Of a DNA stretch of 64,000 nucleotides, positions 23,564 through 35,836 are shown piece after piece; the stretch's first letter is position 1; each line of letters begins with the position of its first letter. The notes beneath the pieces were generated by a model. That model had not been told where the DNA came from and made no database searches. It saw only the letters and a program-made list of their open reading frames with translations. Position numbers and translations under genes: made by a program. The stretch comes from Sthenelais limicola (Eukaryota; Annelida; Polychaeta; Phyllodocida; Sigalionidae): contig OW804094.1 in the NCBI GenBank assembly GCA_942159475.1, positions 24,970,366 to 25,034,365 of the forward strand, in the 5' to 3' direction.

Positions 23564-23957
23564 AGTTATGAGGGTTGAAAGATGAGAAGATTGTATGGTA
23601 GGGATATAGTGGTAAGGTGAGCGATAATAGGGAGGGTTGATAATTTTAAAGAATTTTTAATGGAAAATGGTAGAGGGGTAAATAAGAATTCTAATGGGAG
23701 TGAAAATTTAATAAGGAAAATTAATAGTTTAGAAGTTATGAGGGTTGAAAGATGAGAAGATTGTATGGTAGGGATATAGTGGTAAGGTGAGCGATAATAG
23801 GGAGGGTTGATAATTTTAAAGAATTTTTAATGGAAAATGGTAGAGGGGTAAATAAGAATCATAATGAGAGTGAAAATTTAATAAGGAAAATTAATAGTTT
23901 AGAAGTTATGAGGGTTGAAAGATGAGAAGGTTGTATGGTAGGGATATAGTGGTAAGG
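23564..23957 (+). repeat. 170-bp tandem repeat, about 2.3 copies
   Basis: AGTTATGAGGGTTGAAAGAT occurs at 23564, 23734 and 23904, an exact 170-bp period with almost no divergence between the first two units, so the duplication is recent. Confidence 0.9.
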
Positions 23958-24121
23958 GTTGTATGGGCAGTTGGTATGGGTAGCAAGCCCGTAAGCAAGT
24001 GTCCTACCTCACAGGTGTCCAATCTCCCAGTGCCAAATGAGTGAATGAATGAAGTTATGAGGGTTATGATCTGACCCACCTCACACCATGATTAATGTGA
24101 AATTGATACACCCCTAGAATC

Positions 24122-24251
24122 ATTGCAATGTGTTCAACAGCAGCACTGGCAAGGCAAATTGTACATTTTCTGAAATCTGACCCAAGTATTTATGCATATA
24201 TATGCATATATTATGTGATGTGTTACAGGAAAATGAGTCACACGTCTCCAC
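24122..24251 (+). mobile_element. Adjacent fragments of families B and A
   Basis: 24140-24183 is a family B right end (TTGTACATTTTCTG then CTGACCCA). 24214-24251 is a family A left end (TGTGATGTGTTACAGGAAAA). Confidence 0.65.
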
Positions 24252-24597
24252 CACTCTAATGTGCTGAATTAACCTCTTAATATGCTGAAAAGTGCTGCAC
24301 TCTGTACCTCCTCTTTTACCTACCCCTGTACCAACTCCAGCACTCCCTCCTCTACCTCCTCCTCTACCCCTGCATGTACCTCTTCCTTTAATTACTCCAG
24401 TACCTTCTCCAGTATCTCTTTTCTTATCAACAACAGCAGCCCCCCCCCCGACACACATGACCCATGGCCACCTTCTCCAGCATCTTATGTAATACCTTAC
24501 AATACTGCTTGTGACATCTATATTATCTATGCCTACAGCTATTCCTAACGCCATATAAAATTGCAATGGGCTACATGCATGAACATCTAAGTATAAA

Positions 24598-24800
24598 TGT
24601 ATTATACACATACATACACATATTCATCCTATATAATATATCATATATATACCTATACACGCAAGCATGTGTAAATGCGTGCACACACCTGTATACATGT
24701 GAACATACACACATACTGATTACTGTATATACATTGTATGCACACGTATATATAATTGAATACATAATACATGTATTATACATGTATACATAATATATTG
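24598..24800. repeat. AT/CA-rich low-complexity tract
   Basis: Runs of ATACACATA, ATATAT and CACACA-like sequence keep frames open on both strands. Low-complexity DNA, not a gene. Confidence 0.6.
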
Positions 24801-24909
24801 ATATGTGAATTCATAACTAAATGAGACTATTCCTAAGTCTTATAATGAAACACATTAATTTGGGGTATTCTTCCTGCTCGAAGTGAATAAACCATTCAGT
24901 CATAGTATA

Positions 24910-25148
24910 TGGCTCAGATTTTCAGAAAATGTACAATCGGCAGCTCAACACATTTAGAGAATTCTGCTAAATTAGGCTGAAAAATGAAGAATGCCGGGTA
25001 TATCTGAGTATATTCGGTATCGCATTGATTTAAAGTATCAGTTCTGTTATGATAAACTGCATTTTGAAGCTCATTTCTGTCTTAAATGTATGTTATTTGA
25101 GAGGATTGGTGAAGGCGAATTGTACATTTTCTAAAAAAACCTGACCCA
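24910..25148 (-). mobile_element. Family B MITE, full copy
   Basis: Starts TGGCTCAGATTTTCAGAAAA and ends AACCTGACCCA. TATA flanks both sides. Same orientation as 1425-1662 and 44971-45207. Confidence 0.85.
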
Positions 25149-25329
25149 TATAAGGGACAGGGAAAGAGAGAAGGGCAGGAAGGGGAGAAACAGAGGGGAA
25201 GGAGAGAGTGCAGAGGGGGATGGCAAAGATGGAAAAACAGGAAGGGAGAGGGGGAGGTATGGGAGAGAGATTAGACGGGGAGGGGGAGGTGAAAGGGGGA
25301 GATTGGAGATTGATTGATGGGCTCAAGCC
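25149..25329 (+). repeat. GA-rich tract
   Basis: Purine-rich run with GGGAGAGG and AGGGGGAGG words; low complexity. Confidence 0.7.
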
Positions 25330-26009
25330 CAATAAGTTTTCCTTTCGGCCGCATTTGACGCAAAATAGGGGGACGCAAAAATATCGGTGTGTCATGCGCA
25401 TATATCGGGTATCTCATGCGCCGATTGCGGCCGTACATGCGCCCGTTTCAGCCGCGCATGCGAGTCCACCGCTTCAATCGCCCGAGTTTGTCGGCCGCAT
25501 TTCGCGCCCAAAAAATTCCCGGCCGGTAAAAACGGCAACGCGCATTTGGCGCAACCGCTTTTAGCGCTGCAACCCGTATATAGTGGCCGACATTGGCGGG
25601 TGTGGAAAGTACGGTTCCCATTGAATTACTATTGAGCCGCTTTTTGCGCATGCGCAATATTCGGTTATATATGCATTCCGCTTTCCATAGTAAACCTATA
25701 AAAAACAATTTTAATTATTCCATCAAATTACCAAGATACTTTGCCTGCATCTTTTTGTTTCGTTGATACATCACATAAATAACATCGTTACCGACTCATA
25801 TCATTGTCTATCTCGAACCTCACTTTCTTCAGAAAATTTCCTTTGGTATTACAAGTCATGTTAGTATCAAATACGGTGCTGTGGAAGTAGAATGGAGTAC
25901 ACTGAGGAATCCACAGTGGAACACCAATATGACAATAACTACCACACTGCATGTTAGCTGCGCCATGCACACGGTCTGGTGGATCCCTGTCTTTATCATC
26001 ATACTAATA

Positions 26010-26417
26010 TGTGATGTGTTTCGGGAAAATGAGTCACAAGTCGCAAAATTGATATTGTTCAAAGTGTTTTTTACACGATCTCTTTATTGAAATGTTCTGA
26101 TCTTTAGGGGGTTTAACACTTATAGTCATATGAATCTATATCACAAATTTCAGGACATTGTATACAATATATCCCTGCGTTTTTAAGGCCTTCATACAAA
26201 GTATATTTAGTTACTTTACTGGTAATTACCCACCCAGAAACATTTCAAACTTTACTTTTGAAAAATAAAGATATTAAACTTAAAATATAGAAATACTTAT
26301 TAGGTGTCCTAGAGTTTACTATCATTAGAATCAGCTTGGTCTCATCTTCTCAAATATAATGATATCTCTAAATCAATATTTTGTGACTTATGACTCATTT
26401 TTCTGAAACGGATCACA
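26010..26417 (+). mobile_element. Family A MITE, full copy
   Basis: Starts TGTGATGTGTTTCGGGAAAA and ends ATTTTTCTGAAACGGATCACA. TA is on both sides (AATA left, TATT right). Confidence 0.9.
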
Positions 26418-26705
26418 TATTAGCTGCAATAAGCACACGGACTGGTGGAGCCTTGTCTTTAGCATCATATTATCAACCAATCCAATGCTTCTCACCTTAC
26501 ATTTGTATCTATGAGTAAAATAAGCAATGTAACGGTATTGTGCTACACACAGATATGCTGTGATCCATCATTATATATAAACAATGTGTCAGAACAGATT
26601 GATCACCCTATTTGACTCTACCCCTATCTCATGAATATAAATCTAAGCAGGATATAAAAGCAGGTATTCTATACATAATCCCCGGGCGAATGCTAAGCTA
26701 ACAAC

Positions 26706-27009
26706 TGTGATGTGTTCCAGGAAAATGAGTCACAAGTCACAAAATTGTTATTTTTATTAAGTGTTTTATTTACAAAATATTTGTGAAGAAATGTTTTCAT
26801 TTTGCGGAGCTGAACGCCGTTTGCAGCATGAATACATTTCATAAATTTCAATACAATATATATCTGTGCATATCTTAAGGTCATCGTATAGAGTATATTT
26901 AGCTACTGTTTACCATCATTGGAATCGGCTTGGTCTCATCTTCTCAAATATGATGGTATCTCAAAATCCATAATTTCCGACTTGTGACATATTTTCCTGA
27001 AACACATCA
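26706..27009 (+). mobile_element. Family A MITE with internal deletion
   Basis: Starts TGTGATGTGTTCCAGGAAAA and ends CCTGAAACACATCA. About 100 bp between TTTAGCTACT and GTTTACCATCATTGG are missing. Confidence 0.85.
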
Positions 27010-27169
27010 AGTTACTGTGTCTCTATACATATATAAGACGATAGGAACTTAGATAATAGTGTTTTTTTAAATACATATTATACCTAAAGTGGTATTGATA
27101 AAGCTACATTCTAAGAATCATTCTAAGAGCTACATTGGCCACAAACTAATGATGTCTTTACTTTTTGTT

Positions 27170-27420
27170 GCGTTCCGGAGGACATTGTTTGGCTGTATTT
27201 GTTACAGGGCTTCATAAAATGTACACATGCCAAAATCACTTCCTGTCATTTCCTTATTATCGCTCACCTGGAATCGCTTTGATCGATTCGACTTTCTTTA
27301 TTTTTATTGCAAATATGGCCGTACAATTATGAATGGTTAACATAAAACGCCTGTCCACCATGTGGATGTTTTCTTGCGTCGCCTCTAATCCTTACTCATC
27401 CAATCTTTACCATTATTAAT
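27170..27420 (-). repeat. Family E fragment and LINE-like tail
   Basis: 27210-27290 is an inverted family E piece (TTATTATCGCTCACCTGG). 27295-27390 (TTTATTTTTATTGCAAATAT, GTCCACCATGTGGATG) resembles 35366-35455 and may be another 3' tail on the minus strand. Confidence 0.45.
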
Positions 27421-27729
27421 ATTTAGAATTTCAATAAATATCCAGTACATGAAAAAGTTATTGTCAATAGACTTCAAATTTATGTATTGATAAAAGCAGC
27501 AGAAATATTTGAAAGTATTTGTAATCTGTTTATTCAGAGGCAACGCTTGAAAACAATCCTGATGATGAATGCGTCTTTTTATAACTGTTTAAATCTTAAA
27601 TTGGCCTGAAATGAATTCTTTTTTAAATAAAACAATATTGGTTTGCGAGATTCTGTCGTAATAGATGATAATCTAGTTTAAACAGCTGAAAATGAAAAAA
27701 ATATTATAGATAATGAAAAAATGAATATA

Positions 27730-27968
27730 TGGGTGAAATCGCCAGAAAATGTACAATTCACCTTCACCAATCTTCTCAAGTAACCCAAATTTAAGACAAC
27801 AATAAAGTTCAAAACACAGTTCAACCTAACCAAACAGATTGCTAGATTCAATGCAATGCCACATATATATTCGAATTTACCAAGTATTGACCACATTGCA
27901 GCCTAATTTAGCCGAATTTACTAAATGTGTACAGCTACCAATTGTACATTTTCTGACAATCTGACCCA
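27730..27968 (+). mobile_element. Family B MITE, full 239-bp copy
   Basis: Starts TGGGTGAAATCGCCAGAAAA and ends TCTGACAATCTGACCCA, with TATA on both sides. Confidence 0.85.
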
Positions 27969-28096
27969 TATATTGGTCAGTAATATCCCCACAGGCTTCT
28001 GATAACACAAATGTTAGGGGGTCATCCACATCTTCTCCCGATATAGACGTTGGGTTCTTTCTTTTACAACTCACCCCTGGGAACCAGGCCTCAATA

Positions 28097-28394
28097 TGTG
28101 ACGTGTTCCAGGAAAATGTGTCACAAATCGCGAAAAATAAATTTTGAGATATCATAATATTTGAGAAAATGAGATCAAGCTGATTCTAATGATAGGAAAC
28201 ATTAAGGGCATCTAAGAAAGGTTTCTATATGTTATATTTGATATTTTCATGTTTTAAAAAAAGTTTGCCATATCTCTGTATTCATAATATGACTTAAAGC
28301 GCTACACCCTCCATAAATCAGAACATGTCGTACAAATCACTTAGAAAAAAATCAATTTTGCGACTTGTGACTCATTTTCCTAAAACACATCACA
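28097..28394 (-). mobile_element. Family A MITE, reverse copy
   Basis: Starts TGTGACGTGTTCCAGGAAAA and ends CCTAAAACACATCACA, with TA on both sides. GAGATCAAGCTGATTC in this strand shows reverse orientation. Confidence 0.85.
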
Positions 28395-28410
28395 TATAAA
28401 CCAGCAAACT

Positions 28411-28525
28411 TAGATGAGGTTCCCCTTCTGGGTAACCCAGAAGGGAAACCTTATCAAAGTTTGGGTCACCCAGAAGGGGAACCTTATCAAAGTTTGGGTA
28501 ACCCAGAAGGGGAATCTTATCAAAG
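28411..28525 (+). repeat. 33-bp tandem repeat with hairpin
   Basis: CCCAGAAGGGGAACCTTATC-type units repeat three times at 33-bp spacing. The first is preceded by its inverse (GGTTCCCCTTCTGGG), giving a 15-bp stem around TAA. Both strands stay open because 33 is a multiple of three. Confidence 0.85.
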
Positions 28526-28702
28526 TGTGCTGATCGCAAACTCATTTCGCACATATTATTGTGACCCATGTGTTGCATGGACAGGCATGCATGACCACAC
28601 AAGAGGGCTCGACCTCAATATTTACACAACTCTATGGGTATTATGATAAATATTCTCCCAGTCTTAGATGTAGGCCGAGCTAGCTCTTCCTGAGGGACAA
28701 GG

Positions 28703-29035
28703 ATGATAAGGTCTTCTTCGCCATTGAACATAGCATATGTTTCTTACTGTGACTATATGAAATACATGAATAAGACACAACGCGGGGGATGGTTTTTATT
28801 CAATAGATTATTCATGATTAAAGGTATAGGCGGGTGTTCAATGGAAAAAAGATTGGTCGTTGACTTTTTCATGAAACGTTCAGGGATTGTTCCTGACTAC
28901 ATAAGAAAGCAAGAAATTGAAAAAAAAGTATATCTCATCGACTTATTTTTTTTTCTACAGCCACTTGAAAATAACAGTTCTTTAGCATTGAAGTCTATGG
29001 AAAAATGTGGTTTTTTTTCACGTTTCACTATATAA
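28703..29035 (+). other. 110-codon ATG frame, unknown
   Basis: A continuous frame from ATG to TAA in AT-rich DNA. The predicted protein has a basic central part (KRSGIVPDYIRKQEIEKK) and ends in a hydrophobic stretch produced by a T run. No domain, homology or splice signals recognised. It could be a chance frame. Confidence 0.15.
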
Positions 29036-30367
29036 AAAAAAAATGATCGGTGACTTTTCATCAAAACCTTCTACACATATATATGGTGTATTATGCTACA
29101 GATTTACCAAAGAAAAACTGTAGGTTGACGAGGTTTAAAAAAAGTTGTGGTCATTTGAAGTTGATACATCACCCAAATTTAGTAATCAAGTAGCATAATC
29201 AATGAAAATGAACTTTAAAAAACATTACTCAAAACTGCTGTAATAACAAAAAACCTGTAGATATTGAAAATGGTGCACAAATACATCTCAGCTTATGATA
29301 ATAAGGAAATATTTCAAAGAAAAATAGGAGCCGCTAGGTGGCGTGTGTGTTGACACCCGCATATATCTTTAAATACTACTTTATTCTTTCCTTATGAAGA
29401 TTGTAGTAAATGCCTAATGTGCTAGGCTCTTAATGTTGTTCTTATCTGGAATGATTTGCGATATATATATATATATGTATATTCAGATAATGTTTTAAGA
29501 ATGTTATAATATATTACTACCCATTTTTGTAATTCCAACAGCATACTCTGAAAATAGTGTAATTGTTACATAATGTTCATTTGCTGAATAAAAATCTTAA
29601 ATACAAATTTATACAAAATACAACCTCCCTTCAGGTTCATTGTCACAATTGTATATTACAGAGTGACCCCACTATATGATGTAGGGGTATCATTTTTAAT
29701 GTTTCCTACCTAAATGGAGGAGGTCAGAAATGCTGTTTGTGGCAACAGAACCTAGTAGTATTTGGTTATAATATAATCGTTGTCACTCTGGAATATTCTC
29801 TCTGGTTCATTCCCACATTTGTATAGCACAGTGAATATTCAAAACTATTCTCCTGGGTGATATAGACATACCATTTTTAGTTTAATATATTTTCTACCTT
29901 GAAGGAAGATGTCCGAAATGCTGTTTTCTTTTCACCAGAGCAGTTTTATCGAAGCGGAAGAAAAGGGCTTTTGTATCTTACGAAGTGTTAATCGCCCTAG
30001 TCAGAATGGATGGATTTGTTGAGAGACTGAATAAAGTTTGTCAAAAGAAAAAGAAAAAAAAAGTTCACTAGATGCCCCCGTTTAAAACAGGTAGTAATTC
30101 TCAGAATGGGCCTCCCAACAACGAGAAAGAGGAGGCAGAGTATGTTTGGCCCCCACCTCAATATCAGTGGGTTATAGATTTCTTGTTTAACCTAAATAAA
30201 GTACTGTATGCTTTATTTGCATCAGAAAATATAATTACATATTCCCATAGTTCCAATGTTCTATTGGTATAGCTTTGGGCTTTTCCTGTATAGTTCTAAT
30301 GTGCCCAAGTTACTAGGAAGCTCAGTTTGAAAATTCCTGTTTTATCTTGCTGTATTTTGCTTCGAAA
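29036..30367. other. AT-rich DNA with a poly(A)-like tail
   Basis: No gene. At 30030-30064 AATAAA is followed about 20 bases later by an A-rich run, which looks like the end of an old retrocopy. The 66-codon frame at 30072 is not recognised. Confidence 0.4.
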
Positions 30368-31516
30368 GCCCCTATCAAGATTCATCCACTACAGTTGATG
30401 GTATATTATATATAGGTGTTTTCATTTCCGATGTGTAATACAGTTACATAAAATATAGAGAAAGGTCCTCTCTTTCTTTGCGAGTATAACTCTTCCAAGA
30501 GTGCCTTCATATGTTCTTGTTTGATTCCCTTAAGACATCTATTTATAGATGCTTATCTAAAGATCTTTATTTTTAATATCGAGATCATGTCTTGTTTTAA
30601 AGACTCTACACTTATTTAATTGATTATTAAAGCACGATAGTACATTCTAACCCCAACAGCAAACATGTTTCAAAACTAACTCTAATAGAATTTGTTTATT
30701 ATTATTACCTTGAAGAATACAGGGTACATCTTAGTATATTTGGTATTACCATTCTACACATCAGTTTTTCATTTAGTAACTTGGTAGTTACTTTCATTTA
30801 TAAATACAAATTCTTTTCCTAGCTCTATACAAGTCTTACATGCCTGATCTAGATAAGATATAATCGGAAATGATTTAATAATTAAATCATCAAAGATGTA
30901 CAGGAAAAATTTCAATTTAAGAAGATAAATATAAATGATTAATATAGTCATGTAGAGGAAAAGCACTTAATACATTTAGTAAGGCTACATTTCTATGATT
31001 TGATCTGAAATTTCTATGATTTGATCTGAAATGAAAATTCTTTTAACGGTATTGACATAACATACTCACATGGAAAGGTTTTCATGAATTTGACCTTTTA
31101 CCAAAACATCAATACATTTATATAAGCAAAACAAAACTTTTCTCAAACTAGAACGAGAGGGGATAAGAGCAAAACTCTATTCCTCTCTATGCATGGAGGG
31201 AGACAAGAATTAAAATAAAACATTTTTATAAGCAGCTAAACATACTCTCGACATGCAAGTTCAGAAGAATTATTTTTATTAGAACTGTATTAGTCTGTCT
31301 AGTCTGAGCAAGGTTTCCCCATGCGAAGGTCATCTTAACTCATGTCAACAAGTAGATGAATTACTCTACTTATTGAGCCCATTAGCCCCTGGCAAGCAAA
31401 GCTGGGAAACAAGATATTTTTCTGAGCATATTAGTCTACAATATGTTTCATATAACTTGGTCTTGTTGAAGATGTGCATACAGCAAAAATAAATAGCTGT
31501 GTTGCGTTGATTCATT
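30368..31516 (+). repeat. 1.15-kb tandem duplication, copy 1
   Basis: Begins GCCCCTATCAAGATTCATCC, as does copy 2, 1153 bases later. It ends near TACAGCAAAAATAAATAGCTG. It has about 38 bases (around 30715-30752) absent from copy 2. Each copy carries an internal doublet of TTTCTATGATTTGATCTGAAA. A 65-codon minus-strand frame (30769-30966) is kept with one changed residue in copy 2, but no function is recognised. Confidence 0.9.
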
Positions 31517-31520
31517 TCAC

Positions 31521-32633
31521 GCCCCTATCAAGATTCATCCACTACAGTTGATGGTATATTATATATAGGTGTTTTCATTTCCGATTTGTAATACAGTTAC
31601 ATAAAATATAGAAAAAGGTCCTCTCTTTCTTTGCGAGTATAACTCTGCCAAGAGTGCCTTCATATGTTCTTGTTTGATTCCCTTAAGACATCTATTTATA
31701 GATGCTTATCTAAAGATCTTTATTTTAATATCGAGATCATGTCTTGTTTTAAAGACTCTACACTTATTTAATTGATTATTAAAGCACGATAGTACATTCT
31801 AACCCTAACAGCAAACATGTTTCAAAACTAACTCTAATAGAATTTGTCTATTATCATTACCTTGTCTCCCCTCATTCTATACATCAGTTTTTCATTTAGT
31901 AACTTGGTAGTTACTTTCATTAATAAATACAAATTCTTTTCCTAGCTCTATACAAGTCTTACATGCCTGATCTAGATAAGATATAATCGGAAATGATTTA
32001 ATGATTAAATCATCAAAGATGTACAGGATAAATTTCAATTTAAGAAGATAAATATAAATGATTAATATAGTCATGTAGAGGAAAAGCACTTATACATTTA
32101 GTAAGGCTACATTTCTATGATTTGATCTGAAATTTCTATGATTTGATCTGAAATGAAAATTCCTTTAACGGTATTGACATAACATACTCACATGGAAAGG
32201 TTGTCATGAATTTGACCTTAGACTTTTACCAAAACATCAATACATTTATATAAGCAAAACAAAACTTTTCTCAAACTAGAACGAGAGGAGATAAGAGCAA
32301 AACTCTATTCCTCTCTATGCCTGGAGGGAGACACGAATTAAAATGAAACATTTTTATAAGAAGCTAAACATACTCTCGACACGCAAGTTCAGAAGAATTC
32401 TTTTTATTAGAACTTTATTAGTCTGCCTAGTTTGAGCAAGGTTTCCCCATGCGAAGGTCATCTCAACTCATGTCAACAAGTAGATGAATTACTCTATACT
32501 TATTGAGCCCATTAGTCCCTGGCAAGCAAAGCTGGGAAACAAGATATTTTTCTGAGCATATTAGTCTACAATATGTTTCATGTAACTTGGTCTTGTTGAA
32601 GATGTGCATACAGCAAAAAGAACTAGCTGTGTT
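31521..32633 (+). repeat. 1.15-kb tandem duplication, copy 2
   Basis: Directly follows copy 1 with a few per cent differences by eye. It ends TACAGCAAAAAGAACTAGCTG before unrelated sequence. The copies abut, lack TG...CA ends and have no coding interior between them, so they are not LTRs. Confidence 0.9.
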
Positions 32634-33194
32634 TCTTAAAGAATTTGTTTACCTTCCCTATTTTTTTAAATGATGTTTTGACAACAAGGTTAATTAATAT
32701 ATAGCAGGAAAACAAGTCTTCGTAACCAGAAAACTGTTCAAATGCACACTTCTCATGTTTAAAACAACTATTGTTATGAAATAAGACATAAAATAGATTT
32801 CTGTCTGTTCCTGGAAGGTGGTTCCTTGGTTTATCAAAATAGATGGAACAGCCTATAAAGGGATTTCTGCACCAAGCTGTAATGTATTTCCCTTTCTAAG
32901 CCCCAAGAGGGTTCTCAGTGAGGAGCTTTGAAATCCCTACCTCGCATGATATGGGGCCTGGTGACTGTAAACAAGGGGTTCAGTAACAAGCATGTCTAAT
33001 CCGCTTAACATATACTTTACTTCTGAGATTATCAGACTTGTTTGTTACAAGTTGAGGCAGTGCCGTAATGAAGCTGTCGGGCTACATTATTGGGGTTATT
33101 GTTTGTACGGATTAAGGAAATTGCTTATGAATAGTTTAGATATTATTGTGTTACATGCCTGCAACTAAGATAGGGAAGGAGAAATTAATAGGAG
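32634..33194. other. Unassigned DNA
   Basis: No gene or known repeat family. Confidence 0.5.
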
Positions 33195-33690
33195 ATGTGC
33201 ATGTCCGCCATCTTAAATATGGATTTGCATGGAATTATGGGAGTTGTATGTCAGTGTAAAGTCTATAGAAAACATGCCATGTTTGTTTTTTTATTTTTTA
33301 TTATAAGCTCGAATACATGTATAATATTTTATATCTTTACAAAAACATTACCTTCATATCCACGTAATTTACAACGTTAATTAGAAGCAGATCATATAAA
33401 ATTAAGAATCAATATTTCGATAATGAACATCTACCGAGAATCCTTATTTACCTTTAGAATAATCACTGGTACACCCTTATTCTTGAATAAAGACCATATC
33501 AATATATCATATTTGAGGGGTTTTACATGTAATTAAGATAAAAACATATGATGACAAATTGCTGACAGAAAGTTTTCAGCATGGAATATTTATCGGTGCT
33601 CTAATGTCAATGATGATGTGTAATACATGTTTCCATGACACAAGCCTCCATCTTTCCTATCATGCATTTGGTTTTTATACATTTACATTT
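33195..33690 (-). mobile_element. Family C element with an internal insertion
   Basis: 33195-33285 is the inverse of the family right part (ATGGAATTATGGGAG is the complement of CTCCCATAATTCCAT). 33578-33680 is the inverse of the left part (CATCTTTCCTATCATGCATT). About 290 bp between them do not match other copies. Confidence 0.55.
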
Positions 33691-34863
33691 ATACAGGCTA
33701 TGATTATTGTTGAAAGAATAATTGCAATTTTAGATAACAATGTTGCTAAATAGAGTGGTGGATTACGCTGCCTCATTGGTGTACGTAAATAAGGTCTGAC
33801 TACAATTTCCAACTTCACCCCACTGGCCATTTTACAGCATTTCATTGGATCCCTATGGACCCTGGAAGTATTGTTACCAGTGGGTGGGTGCTCGTTAACA
33901 CTGGCCACTGAGCTAGCCATAGCTTCTACAAGGTCCAGTTTCAAGACACATCCAATGGGGACCAGTTTGGCAAGGAGAATGGGAAATATGTGCTGTGCTG
34001 AACAGGTACATAAGCTGCCCACTAGCATATTTATAGTGATCATTCCCACTAGGCTGATACTGGGGCAGGTGCATATAAGGTAGCCTACAGTTGGGAGAGC
34101 ACAGCTATATTTAGGCATCATAGTTTGGACTCCTAGGGCTGTCCCAAGGGAACTTTGAAGTATGGGTGCATCAGTACTCTACCTAAATAGTATAGGGCTG
34201 TCCCAAGTGAACTCTGAAGTATGAGTGCATATGTACTCTACTTAAATATAGGACAGCCCTATACTTAGGTTCACGGAGGTCATAGAAACACTTATGAGTT
34301 GTTGGTAATTGATAATATGCCACCTAGCTTATAACAGAGGAAATGACCATTCCCTAAGTGTTTCCTGAATTTAGAAACAATAGTTCCCACCTTGGACACT
34401 ACTCACCCTATTGGGTTGCAGGTCAGCCTTCCCACGGTAGCCCAGCAGGTAAACACTTAGACCACTCTCCCCGACATTATTAGCCTAAAGTTATGAACAC
34501 CATGCTCCTAAGGTTATGCAACAAAACCCATTGCTATTAGGACCTATGACTTAGGCTATCCGTCTAACAATTAGGCTAAGTTATGCACCTACGCCATTAT
34601 TGAGTAAATTGCCTTGACTATACTTACAGCAGTGAAATATGCATAGTCATTTTCAAAAGAATGAATTGATTATCTAATTTTGCTATTTACTGGCACTATA
34701 TGCTTGGAAGAGTAGAAACTTGGTTAAATACCCCGAAATATGTTGTCAAGAATATTTTTATATTCAGGCATCTTTAACTAAATAATAAAAGACCCACAAT
34801 TCCAATTTTGCTGTTGGTGAGATATGGTTCTTGTTGTTCCTCAATCTACCGCTTTATACCATA
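33691..34863. other. Unassigned DNA with a 64-bp repeat
   Basis: A 148-codon minus-strand frame (33675-34121) and an opposing 70-codon frame overlap. Neither has a recognised domain. At 34136-34260 AGGGCTGTCCCAAG repeats 64 bases apart and is followed by the inverted GGACAGCCCTATACTTAGG. Confidence 0.45.
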
Positions 34864-35261
34864 TGTGATGTGTTTCAGGAAAATGAGTCACAAGTCGCAA
34901 AATTCATATTTTTAAAAGTCATTTATCTTTTTTGGAATGTTTTCATTTTTGCAGTATCTAGTAAGATAGGTCTTATGAATACATGAACCAAATTTCCAGA
35001 TAGTGTATTAAATATATCGATGCATTTCTAAGATCATCCTATGGAGTACATTTACCTACTTAACTAGTAATTGTTCACCCAAAAATATTAAAAACCTTTT
35101 TTCAGAAATAAAAAAATCAAACTTTGAATATAGAAATACTTATTTAATGTGCTTAATGTTTACCACCATTGGAATCGGCTTGATCTCCTCTTTTCAAATA
35201 TAATGGTATCTCAAAATCTATTTTTTGCGACTTCTGACTTATTTTCCTAAAACAGATCACA
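34864..35261 (+). mobile_element. Family A MITE, full copy
   Basis: Starts TGTGATGTGTTTCAGGAAAA and ends CCTAAAACAGATCACA, with TA flanks (CATA left, TATT right). Confidence 0.9.
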
Positions 35262-35836
35262 TATTCCCACCTCGCCATAGCAACCAACAAGCCTTCTCAG
35301 GCCTTTACTGGGTGACCAAGCTTGCTGCTCTTACATCAAAATGTCTACTTCAACTTGGAATAATCTCACATATCTTTTTTTTAATTACAAAATTGGCCGT
35401 ACATTTAAATTTAAAAGAACGCATGTCCACCATGTGGATGTATTCTTTTACAAAGTAATAGTTAGCAATATTTTACCAATAACATTCCAAAATACCGCTT
35501 ACTGTTCAACGAATGACTATAGAGAAATTGATCTATTAATAATACAAATTAATGATGTGTAATTACCATCAAAATAATCAAAATAATTAAGATCATATTT
35601 TAACTCATCTTTTGATACCACACCGATTCTCACATACTATGACTGAATGGTTTAATTTGCATTCAACGCACAACCTGCAGCTACTTTTAGATACAAAATA
35701 AAGTGTAAATTGGAGCCATTGAATCATAAGTTAATCATGTAGTTCTGTTTGTTTTAAATGTTTTATTCATCAAGACATTATGCACATGTTTACACTTTAT
35801 CTCAGTACATGATGATTTACATTGCATTATATTATA
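35262..35836. other. Unassigned DNA, LINE-like tail fragment
   Basis: 35366-35455 (TTAATTACAAAATTGGCCGT, GTCCACCATGTGGATG) matches 27302-27390. The remainder is not recognised. Confidence 0.4.

Larger units (their letters stand above)
21501..25690. mobile_element. 4.2-kb element bounded by CpG-rich inverted ends
   Basis: The left end begins CTATGGAAAGCGGAATGCAT, and the right end finishes with its reverse complement ATGCATTCCGCTTTCCATAG. Similarity continues through TTGCGCATGCGCAAAAAGCGGC, about 55 bp with a few differences. TAAA is present immediately outside both ends (21497-21500 and 25691-25694), which fits a 4-bp target duplication. About 260 bp at the left and 360 bp at the right are rich in CpG and GCGGCCG-type words, unlike the AT-rich window. 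No transposase frame is visible. The middle holds minisatellites, a foldback and MITE fragments. Alternatively, two short related elements inserted in opposite orientation. Confidence 0.6.

Noticed and set aside
24566..24793. Opposing 70-75 codon tyrosine-rich frames
   Set aside because: Low-complexity AT/CA tract keeps both strands open.
28411..28525. 33-bp repeats as CRISPR or coding repeat
   Set aside because: Contiguous repeats with no spacers; both strands are open simply because 33 is divisible by three.
30368..32633. Paired LTRs of a second retrotransposon
   Set aside because: Copies abut directly, have no TG...CA ends, no primer site and no interior.
33675..34121. 148-codon minus-strand gene
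   Set aside because: No recognised domain, overlaps a family C repeat at one end and an opposing open frame; not enough support.
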